Made by a program: the position numbers and the translations under genes
Shown here: positions 11,513 through 23,200 of the stretch, piece after piece
Layout: each line of letters opens with the position of its first letter
How positions within the stretch are numbered: the stretch's first letter is position 1
The notes under the pieces: generated by a model
The model's database searches: none
What the model saw: only the letters and a program-made list of their open reading frames with translations
Told to the model about the DNA's origin: nothing
NCBI GenBank assembly: GCA_002286855.1
Contig: NRSV01000013.1
Span: forward strand, 29,892-93,891
From: Bipolaris cookei
Lineage: Eukaryota; Ascomycota; Dothideomycetes; Pleosporales; Pleosporaceae
DNA: 64,000 bases
Reading direction: 5' to 3'

Positions 11513-12498
11513 ATGTCGACAATAGTAAAGGAAGCTTCCCAAAGCTCATATCCGTGAGTATTTCCGTCATCATGGCATAACCACATTCATCTAATACAGA
11601 CAGCCCCGTCATTCCTAAGGACTTTAATGGAAACCAGCCAAAGACGATCCGTCTGTATCCTTTGAGCAATTATACTTTCGGAACAAAAGATGGCCAGCCA
11701 GAAGAGGATCCCTCTGTCCTTGCGCGACTGAAGCGCCTCGAAGAACACTACTCGGAACACGGCATGCGACGAACTTGCGAAGGCATATTGGTCTGCCACG
11801 AACACAACCATCCCCACATTCTCATGCTACAGATTGCAAACGCCTTCTTTAAGCTGTAAGTATCTACTGGAGTGTCATTCACGCACTGCAAACGTTAACT
11901 ATTATGGCAGTCCTGGCGATTACCTCCGCGCTGAAGATGACGAGATTGAGGGTTTTAAGGCGAGGCTGAACGAGCGCCTTGCACCGGTCGGCACGCAGTT
12001 CACAGGAGAGGGCGTCAATGACGAATGGGTAGTTGGGGATACACTGGCGCAGTGGTGGCGTCCCAACTTTGAGACCTTCATGTACCCCTTCATCCCTGCC
12101 CACGTTACCAGGCCCAAGGAATGCAAGAAGCTCTACTTCATCCAGCTTCCCCGCAGTAGTATGTTCAGTCCTACCTTTGGTCGGAGTAATTAGATTGCTA
12201 ACCATGTGCAGAGGTCCTCAGCGTCCCAAAGAATATGAAGCTCCTCGCCGTCCCCCTCTTCGAACTGTACGATAACACCGCTCGCTACGGACCCCAACTC
12301 TCAGCAATTCCACACCTACTCTCCCGGTACAACTTCGAGTTTGTCGATGAGCAGGGCAATGTCGCAGCATGCACACCTGGTGTAGGCCCACCAGAGGGAT
12401 ACCGTCCACAGACCAAAGTTCTGGCAGGTGGAGATGGTGAAGATGTGAAGATGGAGCAGAATGGAGATGGGACTGCTAGCGACATCACGCTCTCGTAG
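11513..12498 (+). CDS. NUDT21: Cleavage factor Im 25 kDa subunit (CFIm25/CPSF5)
   Basis: Four exons: 11513..11553, 11604..11855, 11911..12158 and 12212..12498, giving 828 nt and 275 aa. It is a Nudix-fold RNA-binding subunit of the pre-mRNA 3' end processing machinery; in animals it binds UGUA upstream of poly(A) sites and guides alternative polyadenylation. Diagnostic blocks are the RLYPLSNYTFG start of the core, VGDTLAQWWRPNFE, YPFIPAHVTRPKECKK, and VPKNMKLLAVPLFELYDN followed by YGPQLSAIPHLLSR. The C-terminal 50 residues after the core are a low-complexity acidic tail that is longer than in animal proteins. The acceptor of intron 1 is the second of two nearby CAGs because the first opens onto a stop. 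Nuclear. Identity is confident. Confidence 0.95.
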
Positions 12499-13391
12499 AA
12501 GTTTACCAGCGTCTTCCTAGCTTTCTCTCTCGTTCATACTTGTTTATACTTGGTGTTAGGCGTTACGACAGCGCACAAGGCAATACCAGAGGTTCCACAA
12601 CAACCAGACTCCAGTGAATGAGTCGATGGTTTTCGCAGATGGTAGAGGGGTTGCTTCCAACCGAAACAGGTTGAGAGGATGTATTATTTGGATCGGGGTT
12701 TACTGCTGATGCGAACTTCCTCTTCATTAGGTAAATGAGAAATGTAAATGACGATCAGAAATGAGTTTGGAGACGTTAAATGATACGCTAATTACTTTTT
12801 GAGCCCTGTTGCCCAAGTCACTGATGTGCTTCCCATAGGTCGGAGTGGGACCTTATCCAAGATGAACCCTGTTCAATCTCACCTCAGCTAAGTCTAGTCA
12901 AGAAATGGGATCTCTGGATTTCCTATGGCGGTAATTTCATGGCTCGCAGTCTAGAATTCGCAGTTGTAAGTATCCTTTTCCAGCGTCATCATGCTCAGTA
13001 TACGATTGATTCTCTGGCGCAGCATTCATCTCTCCTCACTTAGTGTATCATGACATCCTCGAGTTCACATCTCCTCTCTTTCCTGCGTCACAGTTCCCAG
13101 CCATAATTAACAAATCGTGTTCAACATCTACCAGTCCCTGCTTGGTGATGTATTATAAGACTTCCTGTTTGTCCCCCTGTGACTCTCTTCAGTTTCTCCA
13201 AACTCCACACCAGAAACACTCATCTTTCTCCCAAGGATTGAAGGCTTTCGATACCACGAGAAGCTTTCTTCCTACCAAAATCAAACACCAAGGCACACTC
13301 CGCCACTCGTGTCACGGTACCTTCTCCCACACCCTCCCCCCTTTCCACCCATCTCAAACTAACCCAACCCAGCCTCAAACCCACCATAACT
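12499..13391. other. Intergenic, no supported gene
   Basis: 3' region of the CFIm25 gene and upstream region of the small secreted protein gene at 13392. The last 300 bp are C/T-rich on the plus strand, as is common just before fungal start codons. The 184-codon frame that starts at 13043 is compositional (Pro/His/Thr-rich) and is not called. Confidence 0.5.
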
Positions 13392-13688
13392 ATGCACCTC
13401 CTCAAACTCCTCTCCCTCACCCTCTTCATCACTCTCAACTTCCTCTTCAAAGACAAAACAAAATACCACTCCCGCCCTGTCGCCGAGCAGCAGCGCTGCA
13501 TCGACTACTGCTACCGCGCCGGCCGCGCCGACGTGCTGCACATAAAGATGGCGTGCGCCGCATGCATGGAACGCATCCACAACAGCGTCTGCTATGATTG
13601 TGCCAAGGCGCGGTATCTGGCCTTGCCGTATAAAGAAGAGTATCAGCAGTGTTGGAGGTGCTACAAGTATGCGGGGTGGAATACTTGA
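13392..13688 (+). CDS. Small secreted or membrane-anchored protein with eight paired cysteines
   Basis: Single exon, 98 aa. Residues 1-19 are hydrophobic (LLKLLSLTLFITLNFLF) and look like a signal peptide, or an anchor since no clear cleavage site follows. The remaining part has eight cysteines at 36, 40, 55, 58, 67, 70, 87 and 90, that is one C-x3-C and three C-x2-C pairs. Such pairs could form disulfides after secretion, or bind zinc if the protein stays in the cytosol. I do not recognise a family. Small size, secretion signal and cysteine content are the usual marks of a fungal effector candidate, but nothing here shows a host role. It does not share the cysteine spacing of the three genes at 51-54 kb. 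Confidence 0.6.
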   Translation: MHLLKLLSLTLFITLNFLFKDKTKYHSRPVAEQQRCIDYCYRAGRADVLHIKMACAACMERIHNSVCYDCAKARYLALPYKEEYQQCWRCYKYAGWNT

Positions 13689-14069
13689 AGGGGGTTTGAT
13701 TGCGGAAGGGACGAGCAGAATTTGTGGGGATGTGATAGTTGGTGTTGGGGATTTTATATTAGGGGCGTTTTCTAATTTTTATTTTTATTTTTATTTTTAT
13801 TTTTATTTTTGGGGGGGGGGGGGTTTGAACGTTTCTGGATGGGGTAATTCAGATTAATATTTTTGAGGGAGGGGGAGAACGAGAGGGAGAACGAGAAAGA
13901 GAAATAGGTGAGTTTTTTTGGTATATTTCATCCAGGAAAAGTGTGATACAGACTGTGATATCAAGTCATGTATAAGTAAGAGGGAAAAGCCAAATCTTCC
14001 TTAATTCAATTTTCCCAATCTGAGGTCCCCCTACGTACATTCGCAGGCTCTAGAATTGCCCATGCACTT
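13689..14069. other. Intergenic with simple repeats
   Basis: Space between two small secreted protein genes that converge. Holds the TTTTA/G tract described separately, plus a purine-rich GAGGGAGA stretch at about 13865-13905. Confidence 0.5.
13774..13823 (+). repeat. (ATTTTT)n microsatellite followed by a run of 13 G
   Basis: Six to seven ATTTTT units at 13774-13810 run straight into 13 consecutive G at 13811-13823. Homopolymer length is error-prone in assemblies. Confidence 0.9.
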
Positions 14070-14559
14070 TCACGCCTTGGGACACTTGACTCGAACCGAA
14101 GCGAAATGCCCTGAACTACACGCCTTGTTGCGTGTTATCCACTTCCAGCCTTTGCAGTCGCTTCCACTGTGCACACTGACTTCGCATTTGCTATGTATCA
14201 CTGTTAGTTCCGTCTCATCCAACACAGCAACACGCTCCCCCAAAACGAACACCACAGACACAAGGAAGAAGTACTCACCTAATATCCGACTTGAACCACG
14301 AGAAAATCGACCCCACATTCGTAAACGCCAAACACCGATCCTGGCCCGGCATGATATTCACCATGTACGTGCGTCCACCGCTATCATCGCACTTCATATC
14401 GTCAAAGACCCACACCTTGGCCATATTCTTTGGGAGGGATCCCGAAAGAGGGCCTGTGGCTGGAAAGGGTGGCTCGAAGGACTCGGCCAAGGGCGTGGGG
14501 GCGGGAGAGGCCATGGCCATGGCGGCGGTAAGGGGGATGAGGAGGGTTAGGAAGTGCAT
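14070..14559 (-). CDS. Small secreted cysteine-containing protein (133 aa)
   Basis: Two exons, 14559..14279 and 14190..14070, summing to 402 nt. Signal peptide residues 1-17 (MHFLTLLIPLTAAMAMA), then a Pro/Ala-rich stretch, then a domain with six cysteines at 57, 76, 96, 106, 118 and 130. The intron (88 bp, GTGAGT donor, CTAAC branch, TAG acceptor) splits the domain. Without splicing the frame stops right after the donor, so the second exon and three to four cysteines depend on it. No family recognised. It could be a secreted antimicrobial-like or effector-like protein; this is inferred from architecture alone. It converges with the 98-aa secreted gene at 13392. Confidence 0.7.
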
Positions 14560-15374
14560 TTTGAAGGTTTAAAGAGTGTATGTGTGTGTGGATAGGTTTT
14601 AAGGTGTTGTTTTTGCTGTGAAGAGACGGTAGAGGATGGGGAAGGGGCGTAGTTATATAGTCGTGTGTCGACATGTTTTGTTACTGTTTTATGGGCCAGT
14701 TGTGGTGAAAGTGCAGGTGGTCCTTTCCGGTACGTTCCGTGTGTCCCTCGTGTAACCCGAGTGGGTAAATAACCTAAAGAGTGATGGGGGTTTCTTTCAC
14801 GAATGTTTCAGGTATCCGTGTCTTGTGGTCGTTAAAGAGGTTGTTCTATAGTGAGACGCTAAAGTGAACAAAGGTGCTTTCCGCGTTTGTACTATGTAAG
14901 GGATTAACGCGTGGGGATTTCGTATTGCTTCTTTCTAAACATTGTATTGGTAATATATGCAAAATATATCTTATATACTTGCAAGCAACTGTGCTCTCTT
15001 CGCAGATTTGTAGCTGTATAGGAGGGGATTGGCGGACGGATCGGGATGTGGTAGTAGTGAGTGCAGCTTCAGTCTTGTATTAGTTCCAATGCAGATACAC
15101 TAGTTGCCATACAAACTCGAATACTCACGTAGTAACAATGGATATTCTAATAATTCTTGGACTTGGTAAGACACGTGAATGTACCATGACAAAACTTTTC
15201 GGTAGCCATCATGAGTTATCTCATTCATAACAAACTTTGGATGTGAAATATCGTTTCCATATTATGGAATTCAACCCGCTAAAATGATTTAAACAAGAGC
15301 AGAGTGCGCCGATACAGCAGCCAAAGGGCTGTCAATTGAATGGCATGGTGACTAAGCACCCATGCACCGTGTGC
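14560..15374. other. Intergenic, AT-rich, no supported gene
   Basis: Promoter side of the 133-aa secreted gene and 3' side of the gene ending at 15375. Short AT-rich tracts; nothing else seen. Confidence 0.5.
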
Positions 15375-16098
15375 TCAGCTGCAATACTGAGCACCCATTT
15401 CCTCGCCAAGATTGATATCGTCACCATCTACGGTGATCTTTCTGACCACAACGCCTACAACATCCCATTTGCTATTGGTATCGATGGGTAGACCTGAGTC
15501 CCTCCGCTTACCCGAGGCATCCTCGCCGCCTACCTCACGCACAACTTCCCAGTTATTGTTGCCAACATCTACGAGCCTAGCACGCCTGTAGCTCGCGTTG
15601 GCAACCTGGCGATGAGCGACTACAAAGCCGACTTCGTCCTGCTCCTTGATCCACTTTCTTGATTCTTCATCCTGCCAGACCTTCTTCAGAGCAGCTTCTG
15701 CATCTTTCAGCATTCTCACGCTTTGCTCTTCTGCCTCGATGGTGCCAGCCTCATTGCCCTTGTCAAGCGGCTTCTGTACTAGATGAGCGCCACCGAAACT
15801 TTCGACGAAGTGACCGTTCTCCGAGTTGAAGAAAATTACATCTTTGTACCTACAGGGAGTCAGTACACATCGTCTATGTTGTATAAAGAAATAATGCCTA
15901 CCATCGCGTGCCTACATCATCGTAGTCACGGTCTTCGAGTGTTTTGGGTGTATGCTTGGATGTCTTGGAGACCAACTGTCCACACGAGACCGTGTTGGCA
16001 GGGAGGGGCTGGGGCAGGATAGCCAGATCGGGAATGATTGAGGGAGACAATGGGCCTTCTAGGTAGCTGGGACGGCGGGAGTACTTTGCTGCTGCCAT
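15375..16098 (-). CDS. Protein of unknown function (223 aa)
   Basis: Two exons, 16098..15902 and 15849..15375, totalling 672 nt. The intron has GTAGGC at the donor and TAG at the acceptor and rebuilds a Trp-Tyr junction (TRW-YKDVIFF). No signal peptide or membrane span. The N-terminal 65 residues are Pro/Ser/Thr-rich. The middle part carries a charged helical stretch (VRMLKDAEAALKKVWQDEES), and the end forms a strand-rich segment (KWDVVGVVVRKITVDGDDINLG). I do not recognise the family. The clean splice and the sustained coding quality on both sides of it support a real gene. Confidence 0.65.
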
Positions 16099-16708
16099 AA
16101 TGAGGAGCTGTAGATGGAGCTGTAGGAGGAGTTGGAGAGTTTAGAGATGTGAATTGAGTGATTATAAGAGGACTCGGAGCTATGTATACTGCTGGAAACT
16201 ATGAGATGCGGAGGTGCTCTCGTGAGGGGTCATCAAGCTTTATGTGATCTCATAGTACCACTACCCGTTTGGTAGAAACCCCGCTCGCCATGGCGTGTCC
16301 GATCGCCTCAGGTCACGCTCATGCTGCATTGGCTTACTCTAGCAACAATAAGGCCATCCAGATCGCAATGTAACGCGTACCTGCATCAGAATGAGTGGTG
16401 TGACGGATCAGGTGGTCGTGATGAGGTCAAAGACATGGCGTGTTGTACCTGAATGCTCGCTTCGAAGTGGACCCGGTAGGATGCTACGTTACCGGCGGAT
16501 TCCGACGGCCCTAGCTTGATGTCATCTTTCGAGCTCACGTGCAACACCAATACTGCACAAACCATAATACTACTATAATGGAGAGTTGATATATCTTGTG
16601 AGATTCCTGAGCAGAGAGAATATATGCACATCTGTCCTGCTTCCTGCTAAAAGCTTCTGGCGTCCTCTGAAGCCATCGGCCGCGTATCTTCGAGGCTGCG
16701 CACCGAAC
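16099..16708. other. Intergenic, no supported gene
   Basis: Separates two leftward genes; expected to hold the promoter of the 223-aa gene and the 3' UTR of the glutathione S-transferase. Nothing else seen. Confidence 0.5.
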
Positions 16709-17428
16709 TCACGGCTTTATTCCCATAGCCTTGGCCCATGCCTCCAAAAGCGGTGGCCCTTTGGCACTAAGACCCTCCTCGATGTTCAGATCCGGGTCGG
16801 ACTTGGCCATGGCGCGTCTGTATGCCTCACGCTCGCCAACGCGCTTGAGCCACACCAGAATACCTTGATAGTCGCTCAGATCCACCGGTTCAAACTTGCG
16901 CATCGTCGTAAAGGACCACGCATTCATAATGTCCGCGGCAGTGAACTCATCGCCCGCGAGCCAAGTGTTATTCAGTAGACGGTTGTTGACATGTTCCAAT
17001 GCATTTGTGACGCGATCAGCGACACCTATGTACCTGGGATCCTGCTCGCCGACCATTGCTCGAGCCGAAGTCCTCCTGAATAGTGTAGGGTGTAAAGTTC
17101 CATTCGCAAAATGGAACCAGTACAAGTAATCTGCAAAGTTCTTGTGCTGCGGTCCCAGTGCCAGCCGGCCATTGGCGTACTTTTGGATGATGTATTCGCT
17201 GATGGCACCTGATTCGGCAATCTTGATGGGATTGGAAGGGTCTGTGACATCCTCGAGTACAGGAGAAGAGCCGAGAGGGTATATGGCTTTGAGCTCAGGC
17301 GGAGAAAGTAGAGGCGAGCGTTGGTAGAGCTTCAATTCATAGGGAATGTTGAGCTCTTCGAGAAGCCATGGGATGCGCTCGCCTTGGCCGACCTGGAGAT
17401 GGTGGACGATGAGCTTTGGGGAAGACAT
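16709..17428 (-). CDS. Glutathione S-transferase
   Basis: Single exon, 239 aa. The N-terminal thioredoxin-like half has the start KLIVHHLQVGQGERIPWLLEEL, a cis-Pro segment (GSSPVLED) and the glutathione-contacting ES pair in KIAESGAISEYI. The C-terminal helical half contains WLAGDEFTAADIMNAWSF, the N-capping box region of GSTs, with a normal length for the fold. It resembles the fungal Gtt1-like group. Role: glutathione conjugation or peroxide reduction in the cytosol. Neighbours are unrelated, so no pathway can be read from context. Confidence 0.92.
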   Translation of the reverse strand: MSSPKLIVHHLQVGQGERIPWLLEELNIPYELKLYQRSPLLSPPELKAIYPLGSSPVLEDVTDPSNPIKIAESGAISEYIIQKYANGRLALGPQHKNFADYLYWFHFANGTLHPTLFRRTSARAMVGEQDPRYIGVADRVTNALEHVNNRLLNNTWLAGDEFTAADIMNAWSFTTMRKFEPVDLSDYQGILVWLKRVGEREAYRRAMAKSDPDLNIEEGLSAKGPPLLEAWAKAMGIKP

Positions 17429-18239
17429 TTTGGAATTTGATATAGATTAGATGGTGTTTGTGCAAGAGAGGGGTATGATGATCTTTTGAGGGTCAACTCT
17501 TTTGATATCCTCGGGTCTCGGTGATCGCCGTATCCGGTAAGTAGTTCCTAATGTGGGCTCCGTTGGCTCTGATTCGATAAATCGGCCTTGAAGAACGATG
17601 GATAGATCTTTGTGCATTTCATTTTAACTTGCCCGGTGGTTTCTGTCCTTTATATCTGGAGTCGTCTAGGCAACTAAGTTTCGTATTGCGTAGCATCGGT
17701 TTAACACCTGTCTGACAAATTATGTTGTAGCTGACAAGCACACAACGGGGAGGGGAGACTCGGCCGAGCTACGCCATGATGAGTACTGATTGGCCAGGTA
17801 GTACATCCTGTAACCTGCAACTTTTTGTCCGAGCGCAAGTTCCGGAGATACCGCTTGCACGTTCCTGAAACCGAGACGGTTGAAGATAAGTTGTCGTGAT
17901 CTTCTGCGTTCAATGCGCTGCATGATGCCTCACGTATCCGCATCGCTCACACTGGATAACGCGTAAAAGAAGATGGTAACAAAGGAATTGAGATATATTC
18001 GAACACATCCAGTTGCTTTTTATCTTTTCAAGCATATTCAAGCTACAAAGAGCATCTCGCGATATGTTCGAAATCGGCTGAACTCAATGTTATCTTCGTA
18101 AAAGCGAAATGACGTAACCTCGCACCACCCAAGTACCTACCTGCTCAAATAAAAAAAACCCCTGCATAACGTCTGAAACCACAACTCGATCATATATCAT
18201 CCCCAATCCCCTCAACCACACTAGAAACCTAACGCGCCA
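17429..18239. other. Intergenic, no supported gene
   Basis: GST promoter on the left, 3' region of the deaminase-like gene on the right. Poly-A tract at about 18150. Nothing else seen. Confidence 0.5.
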
Positions 18240-19352
18240 CTACCCCACCCTCCTATTCACCACTAAAAACTCAACCCCATACTTCCCCACCACCCAATTA
18301 ACCCTCTCCACCAACCCCAAGCAAGACTCACAAACCCTCTGACTAACAAAAATCCTTACCATCCCCCCAACCTCAGGACACGCCTTATACGCCACCGGAT
18401 TATCAAAGTCCCGCATCTCAAACCCCGCAGACTCCAGGTACCGCGTCAGCCAAAAAGCAATCAATTGCCTCTCTGCATGCATGGCCCACCGGTGTTCCAG
18501 CGATAACCCCAGCATTTTAGAGAGCGAGACAGCTTCTTGCGTCCAGACGTCTTTGTCGATGAAGTCTGTGCAGAGGTCTGGGTTTAGTCCACATTTGGAG
18601 GCGTAAAGGTGGCCGAAGAGGCGTACGATGGCTATGGCCCCGTCGTCGGGGCTTTCGTAGGGTTGACCGGTTTTTACCCATTCTTTTGCGGGGAAAGTGT
18701 AGGTTTTGGAGAGGGTGAGGTTGAGGGTTACTTGGGTGGAGTAGTCGGTTTCTTGGTAGGCTTTTGAGAAACAGATGTCGGTGAGGGTGGGGAAGTGGGT
18801 TCCAGATAGGGATATTTGCTCGGTGGTGGTGCGGCTTCGCAATTGTTGAGTTTGGTCTTTTATGGATTTTAGCTCTTTTCTGCACGCAAGTAGTTCGTCT
18901 TCTTTTTCCTTTAGGTCCCTCTCTGCTTCGATTCGTCTTGAGACCTCTTTGTTCCATTTAGCTTTGTAGTCGTCTACTTCTTTGCTCAATTTCTTGTTCT
19001 CAAACAATAAAAGTTCGAGTTTAGACTGTGCCACATCCACTGGTAGCCTGGGAATTGATTTATCGTTTCTCGACTCGGAATGCGAATCTTTACGCAGCTG
19101 GGAAATGTCTCCAACAGTATTCTCTTTCTCTTTTGCACCTAAGGATTGTGTTTGCTCCACTGAATTGCCACATGAATGATCTAAGTGCTGAATTCTAATA
19201 CGGCGAGTAAACTTCGCAATTGGCCTTTGCAAAATGTTGCCGCTTAACGGGTTGCTCGCGCTGTTCCCGACTACGCATGTCTCCTCAGTCGACTGTTCTA
19301 AGTCAAGCGCAGCGATTCCCACAGTAAGAATTTTAGCCACATCTTCAGTCAT
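18240..19352 (-). CDS. Fungal nucleic-acid/cytidine deaminase-fold protein with coiled coil (OTT_1508-like)
   Basis: Single exon, 370 aa. Residues about 108-170 form a charged coiled coil (ELLLFENKKLSKEVDDYKAK and onward). The C-terminal part contains HAE at 292-294 followed by VCESC with cysteines 341 and 344, in the order His-x-Glu ... Cys-x2-Cys that binds zinc and activates water in the cytidine deaminase superfamily. The helix after HAE, the spacing of about 47 residues and the final strand GVEFLVVNR fit that fold. Fungal OTT_1508-like deaminases show this plan. Their substrates are not established, and roles in RNA or DNA editing or in conflict systems have been proposed for such families. 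No signal peptide, so probably intracellular. The Helo-like gene lies just upstream on the same strand. Confidence 0.7.
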   Translation of the reverse strand: MTEDVAKILTVGIAALDLEQSTEETCVVGNSASNPLSGNILQRPIAKFTRRIRIQHLDHSCGNSVEQTQSLGAKEKENTVGDISQLRKDSHSESRNDKSIPRLPVDVAQSKLELLLFENKKLSKEVDDYKAKWNKEVSRRIEAERDLKEKEDELLACRKELKSIKDQTQQLRSRTTTEQISLSGTHFPTLTDICFSKAYQETDYSTQVTLNLTLSKTYTFPAKEWVKTGQPYESPDDGAIAIVRLFGHLYASKCGLNPDLCTDFIDKDVWTQEAVSLSKMLGLSLEHRWAMHAERQLIAFWLTRYLESAGFEMRDFDNPVAYKACPEVGGMVRIFVSQRVCESCLGLVERVNWVVGKYGVEFLVVNRRVG

Positions 19353-20286
19353 ATCGGGTGTCTGAATGAATGGAATAATAAGCTCCGAGTGGTCAGAATC
19401 CGGCTCTCTTTAGAGGGAAGAGAGCAATAATGTAATGACTAGGCAACAGTAGTTAAAGCTTAGCCTTACGGCTTCCCTTTGCCAAGCCGCACGGTCCGAT
19501 CCGATCACCCTATGCATGCATACACCATCTTACCAACATTGTGTAACATTTAGCCCAAACGTCTGAGTTGGCGTTGCACAGCATATTGACCGGTGGCATA
19601 CGTGTCAGCGCAGGAGCAATTTGATCATGCAAGACTGATTAGGGCTTGACTACGCCGAAGGCATAGGATTGTAGGATTTTAGGTAGCGAACAACGCACTG
19701 ATGAGTTTTCTGGAATTGCCCGACAAATCTTCATTCAGTAATTTTTTCTGAGTAATGCATCTGAGAGAGGCTAGCAGATGCTTGGCCACAAGCGTGGTAG
19801 TTGGGTCATTTACTTTCGATCGTCCAACGCCATGTACATACTCCCAAAATCGTGGCTTTTGCCGCGCTCACAAAGTCAAACGATGCGACGCATTATTGGA
19901 TTTCGAGTATATCAGAATGAGTTTGCATAATTCTTTCGCTTTGCTAATTACACTTATCCTTATTACTCTATTAATTGAATTGAGAGTGAAGAAACGAAAT
20001 AAAGCTCCAGTTGTGCTACGGAAGGTTCCTAGACATCAAGTCTTCAGAATTTCACAGCAGCCAATATACTTACAGAGAATGAACGCAAAACTACACGTGA
20101 GAAATTCATGCTGAATCGACAGAATCTAAGATCGCATATGAACACCCGTGAGACACATGACCATTAGTATCGAATCTATTGTAAACGACTGTCGATTTGA
20201 TCTCATAATCAAAGAGAACTCACTAGATGGTATCCGCTCATTACTACCTCAAGAATTTGTAACCACCCTTACCAAAATCTCAACCT
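19353..20286. other. Intergenic between deaminase-like and Helo-like genes
   Basis: Both neighbours read leftward. No supported gene. The 119-codon frame at 19755 lacks features of a real protein. Confidence 0.5.
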
Positions 20287-23200
20287 TTAGCTGCTCCCTT
20301 CTCCATGATTTTCCACTTCAGCTACATCCTCGTCGGTTGTATACCATCCTTCACTATCAGGATCTTCATTGTCGTCCGGCCAGCTTGCATCACTTTCTCC
20401 GTCCGAATCAATTCCCGAATCTATTTCCCCATCCGGCTCTACCAATCTGATACCCATCCGAACCAATTCAGCTTGGTGGGTCGCCTTGTCGACCTCTCGA
20501 TCCAGGCGAATCTTTCGCATTCGAGGGCTCCATACTCGATTCATGAAAGTGGCAAAAGGCTTCCTGTATCCAGCCCATTCTTCCTCCAACTCTGCAACAA
20601 CTTTCTCGAGAACCTCGATGTCATCGCGCTCGAGATCATGAATTTCTTTCGCTTCTTCGGGTGTCGTGCGCATGGATAACCCTCTTAGTTCACACCAGAC
20701 TCGATGACAACAAGTGTGGGTGAGTGACAATTTGTTGAATGTACAAATTCGAAGTATAGCAGAAGCTATCCATGAATCATTTCGGTTATTGTTGACAAGG
20801 CTGAAAACGTATGCCTGGTGCTTTCGCAAATGAGTTATTGGAAGCTCATAACTGTGCCTTCCGTGGTGTATTCCAATTGTACACCCAACTATGCTACAGC
20901 CATCTTGTGAGCAGTGACAATGACAATTGTCCCTAAGTTTTGATGAAAAAAGCATGGAAATATATTCCCTATACTCAGGCTTCAATGTCGTACAAACAAA
21001 ATGTTGCCGAACAAGCATGTGAGCCGGGGTCGTGAGATGGATTGGATGCACCCAAAAAGGGTCAGCACCATGTCTAATGAGCCACATGAAAGCCGGAAGG
21101 AATATAGATCTCGAATCATGGTAGAATGTCCATGAAACTACTTGAGCCCAAAGGGGGGTACCAATTTCAGGTCCCCTACGAAACCGTGAACGGGAAATAA
21201 GGCCGATAGATTCCACTTTGCGGTGGCCTGCCTGCCAAGCACATTCTGCCGGTAAGGATGTCAAAGTTATACTGTGATAGAGCGATGAAGTCTTATCGGT
21301 TATGTCGACATGTTCAAAATTCCTGGTACTGGTTTGATCATCTGAACCAGCGTCTTGGTCTCGGTAAAGATGATTGGCGACGTGACGGTACATCTGAGCC
21401 AATATCAGACTATCCTCTTCGTTATGGCTCCCAGCTAGAAAGAATTCCTGTACCATGGAATTCCAATTTTGCTGTGTTATAGGAGCACCATAGTCGAACA
21501 GCATCCCGATGGACTGGATATTCCAGGAAACAATGGCAGCGTTCAATAACCTTTGTAGAAGGTCTTGCGATACATTTACGTAAGCACTGGATAGAGTCAT
21601 ACTCAAACCTTCAGGCCATGATACTAGCGCGTGCACGTAATCGTCATTTGCAAACAAGTGTATCCAGGCGTCAGGATCCCGAGATTTAAGGCGAGTGCAG
21701 AAGTCAAGTTCTGACCTTCGCAATATGACTTCATGTCGAGGATCATCTCCATTAAACCCTTGAAGAAACAGTGAGAAAGGATTCCTAGATGGGACCTATC
21801 ACACGAGCTATAAGCTTACTGTCGGAAAATGGCTCTATTCTCAAAAGAACCGAAATGTAGTCGAAAGTTATCTGATATGAAGAGCCGCGTATTGGGTATA
21901 GTGCATATGGGATGAAAGACCAGCTTTCTACCTTCCGGACAAGGCAAGATAAAACGTGGCCATAACCCGTCATCCATCTATGTCGGTAGGGCGAATATGA
22001 TGGAGGTCGTTTTAGCCAATATTCCACAGGATTGCTGTATCAGTTAGCAACCTTAAGCGAAATTCATTGAAGAATTTACCGTCCGTCGGCATCTTTATCG
22101 TCGAAGGGTACACCTGCATCGAAACACACATCAATGATTTCAGATACATCGCTCATGAAATTCTCTCTAGATTCCACCACCCGCACCGCCTTATCTATGA
22201 GGCGAATGATGGCCTGCATCTAATCAGCTTGTGAATACAAAAAACAGTATAAAGTTATACAAAAATAATTCCCTCTCCACTTTCGTCAAGATCGGTGGGA
22301 CAAGCACCCTTTCGGAACTCTTGTTGAAGCTTAGATGCTATGGTTGGAAAAATGGTTGCCATATTGCTGCATATTTGCTCCCATGGAACTGGGTACTCAA
22401 CTTCCTCAAACACAGAATCTAAGAGTCTGAACACCGGTGAGTCTTGCGGAGCCACAGCCCGATATCTCAGCATGGGTGCTGGTGAATTCCAGCCCCCTTT
22501 TCTCAAACACTGCCAACCTATCTGTACACAGAACTTTAGTAGACTGTTGTACGTGAAAAGCTGAAAAGCAACGGATTTAGTGAAATCACCGTGTGTGAAT
22601 CGAGGGCAGTCTTTATCGTGATCATAGGCTTCATCTGTCAGGATCATGTACCATCTTCTGGATTCAGCTTTGCGCTTCCGTTTTGAGCGACAGTGGCATG
22701 AGTAAGAGTTTCCGGTTTGGATACTGCGCTCCTGAATTGGGAGCCCGGATGGACGTGAATTGTTTTCTTTGTGTATGGGAGTAAAGATTGTTGGTGATAA
22801 CGTGCAAGTCCCCTTTTGAGAAGATGATTTGCTGTCGGTCTATCCTATAATTAGCACTTATAGACTCCAAGAGTCATATTTTGAGCCTCTTACCAACGAA
22901 AATTGGCCAACTCTCACAGGTACACTAACTTCCAACAGCTGGGTTCGCAGACTCATTATCTCGTTGTAAATCTTCGACAGGGTAGGATCTTGCGAAGCAA
23001 TGTCTCGACGAATTATTTGCAGCAATTCTGTACTTTGATTGAGGTTCTCTTCCACCCTGATAGCCTGTTGTTGTTGAGCGATGAGTTCAGAATGCAGTTC
23101 TCTCAACCGACGTAATGCGCCGTCGAGGCCGGCACACTGTAGAGCCAGAGCAAGATTAGCCTGGAACCTTGCGAGCGACAACTGCACCTCTTTGAGATCC

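Noticed and set aside
13043..13597. 184-codon plus-strand frame overlapping the 98-aa secreted gene
   Set aside because: Pro/His/Thr-rich compositional frame, out of phase with the cysteine gene that has a signal-like leader.
14056..14550. 164-codon plus-strand frame opposite the 133-aa secreted gene
   Set aside because: Antisense shadow; the minus-strand model has a signal peptide, a good intron and conserved-looking cysteines.
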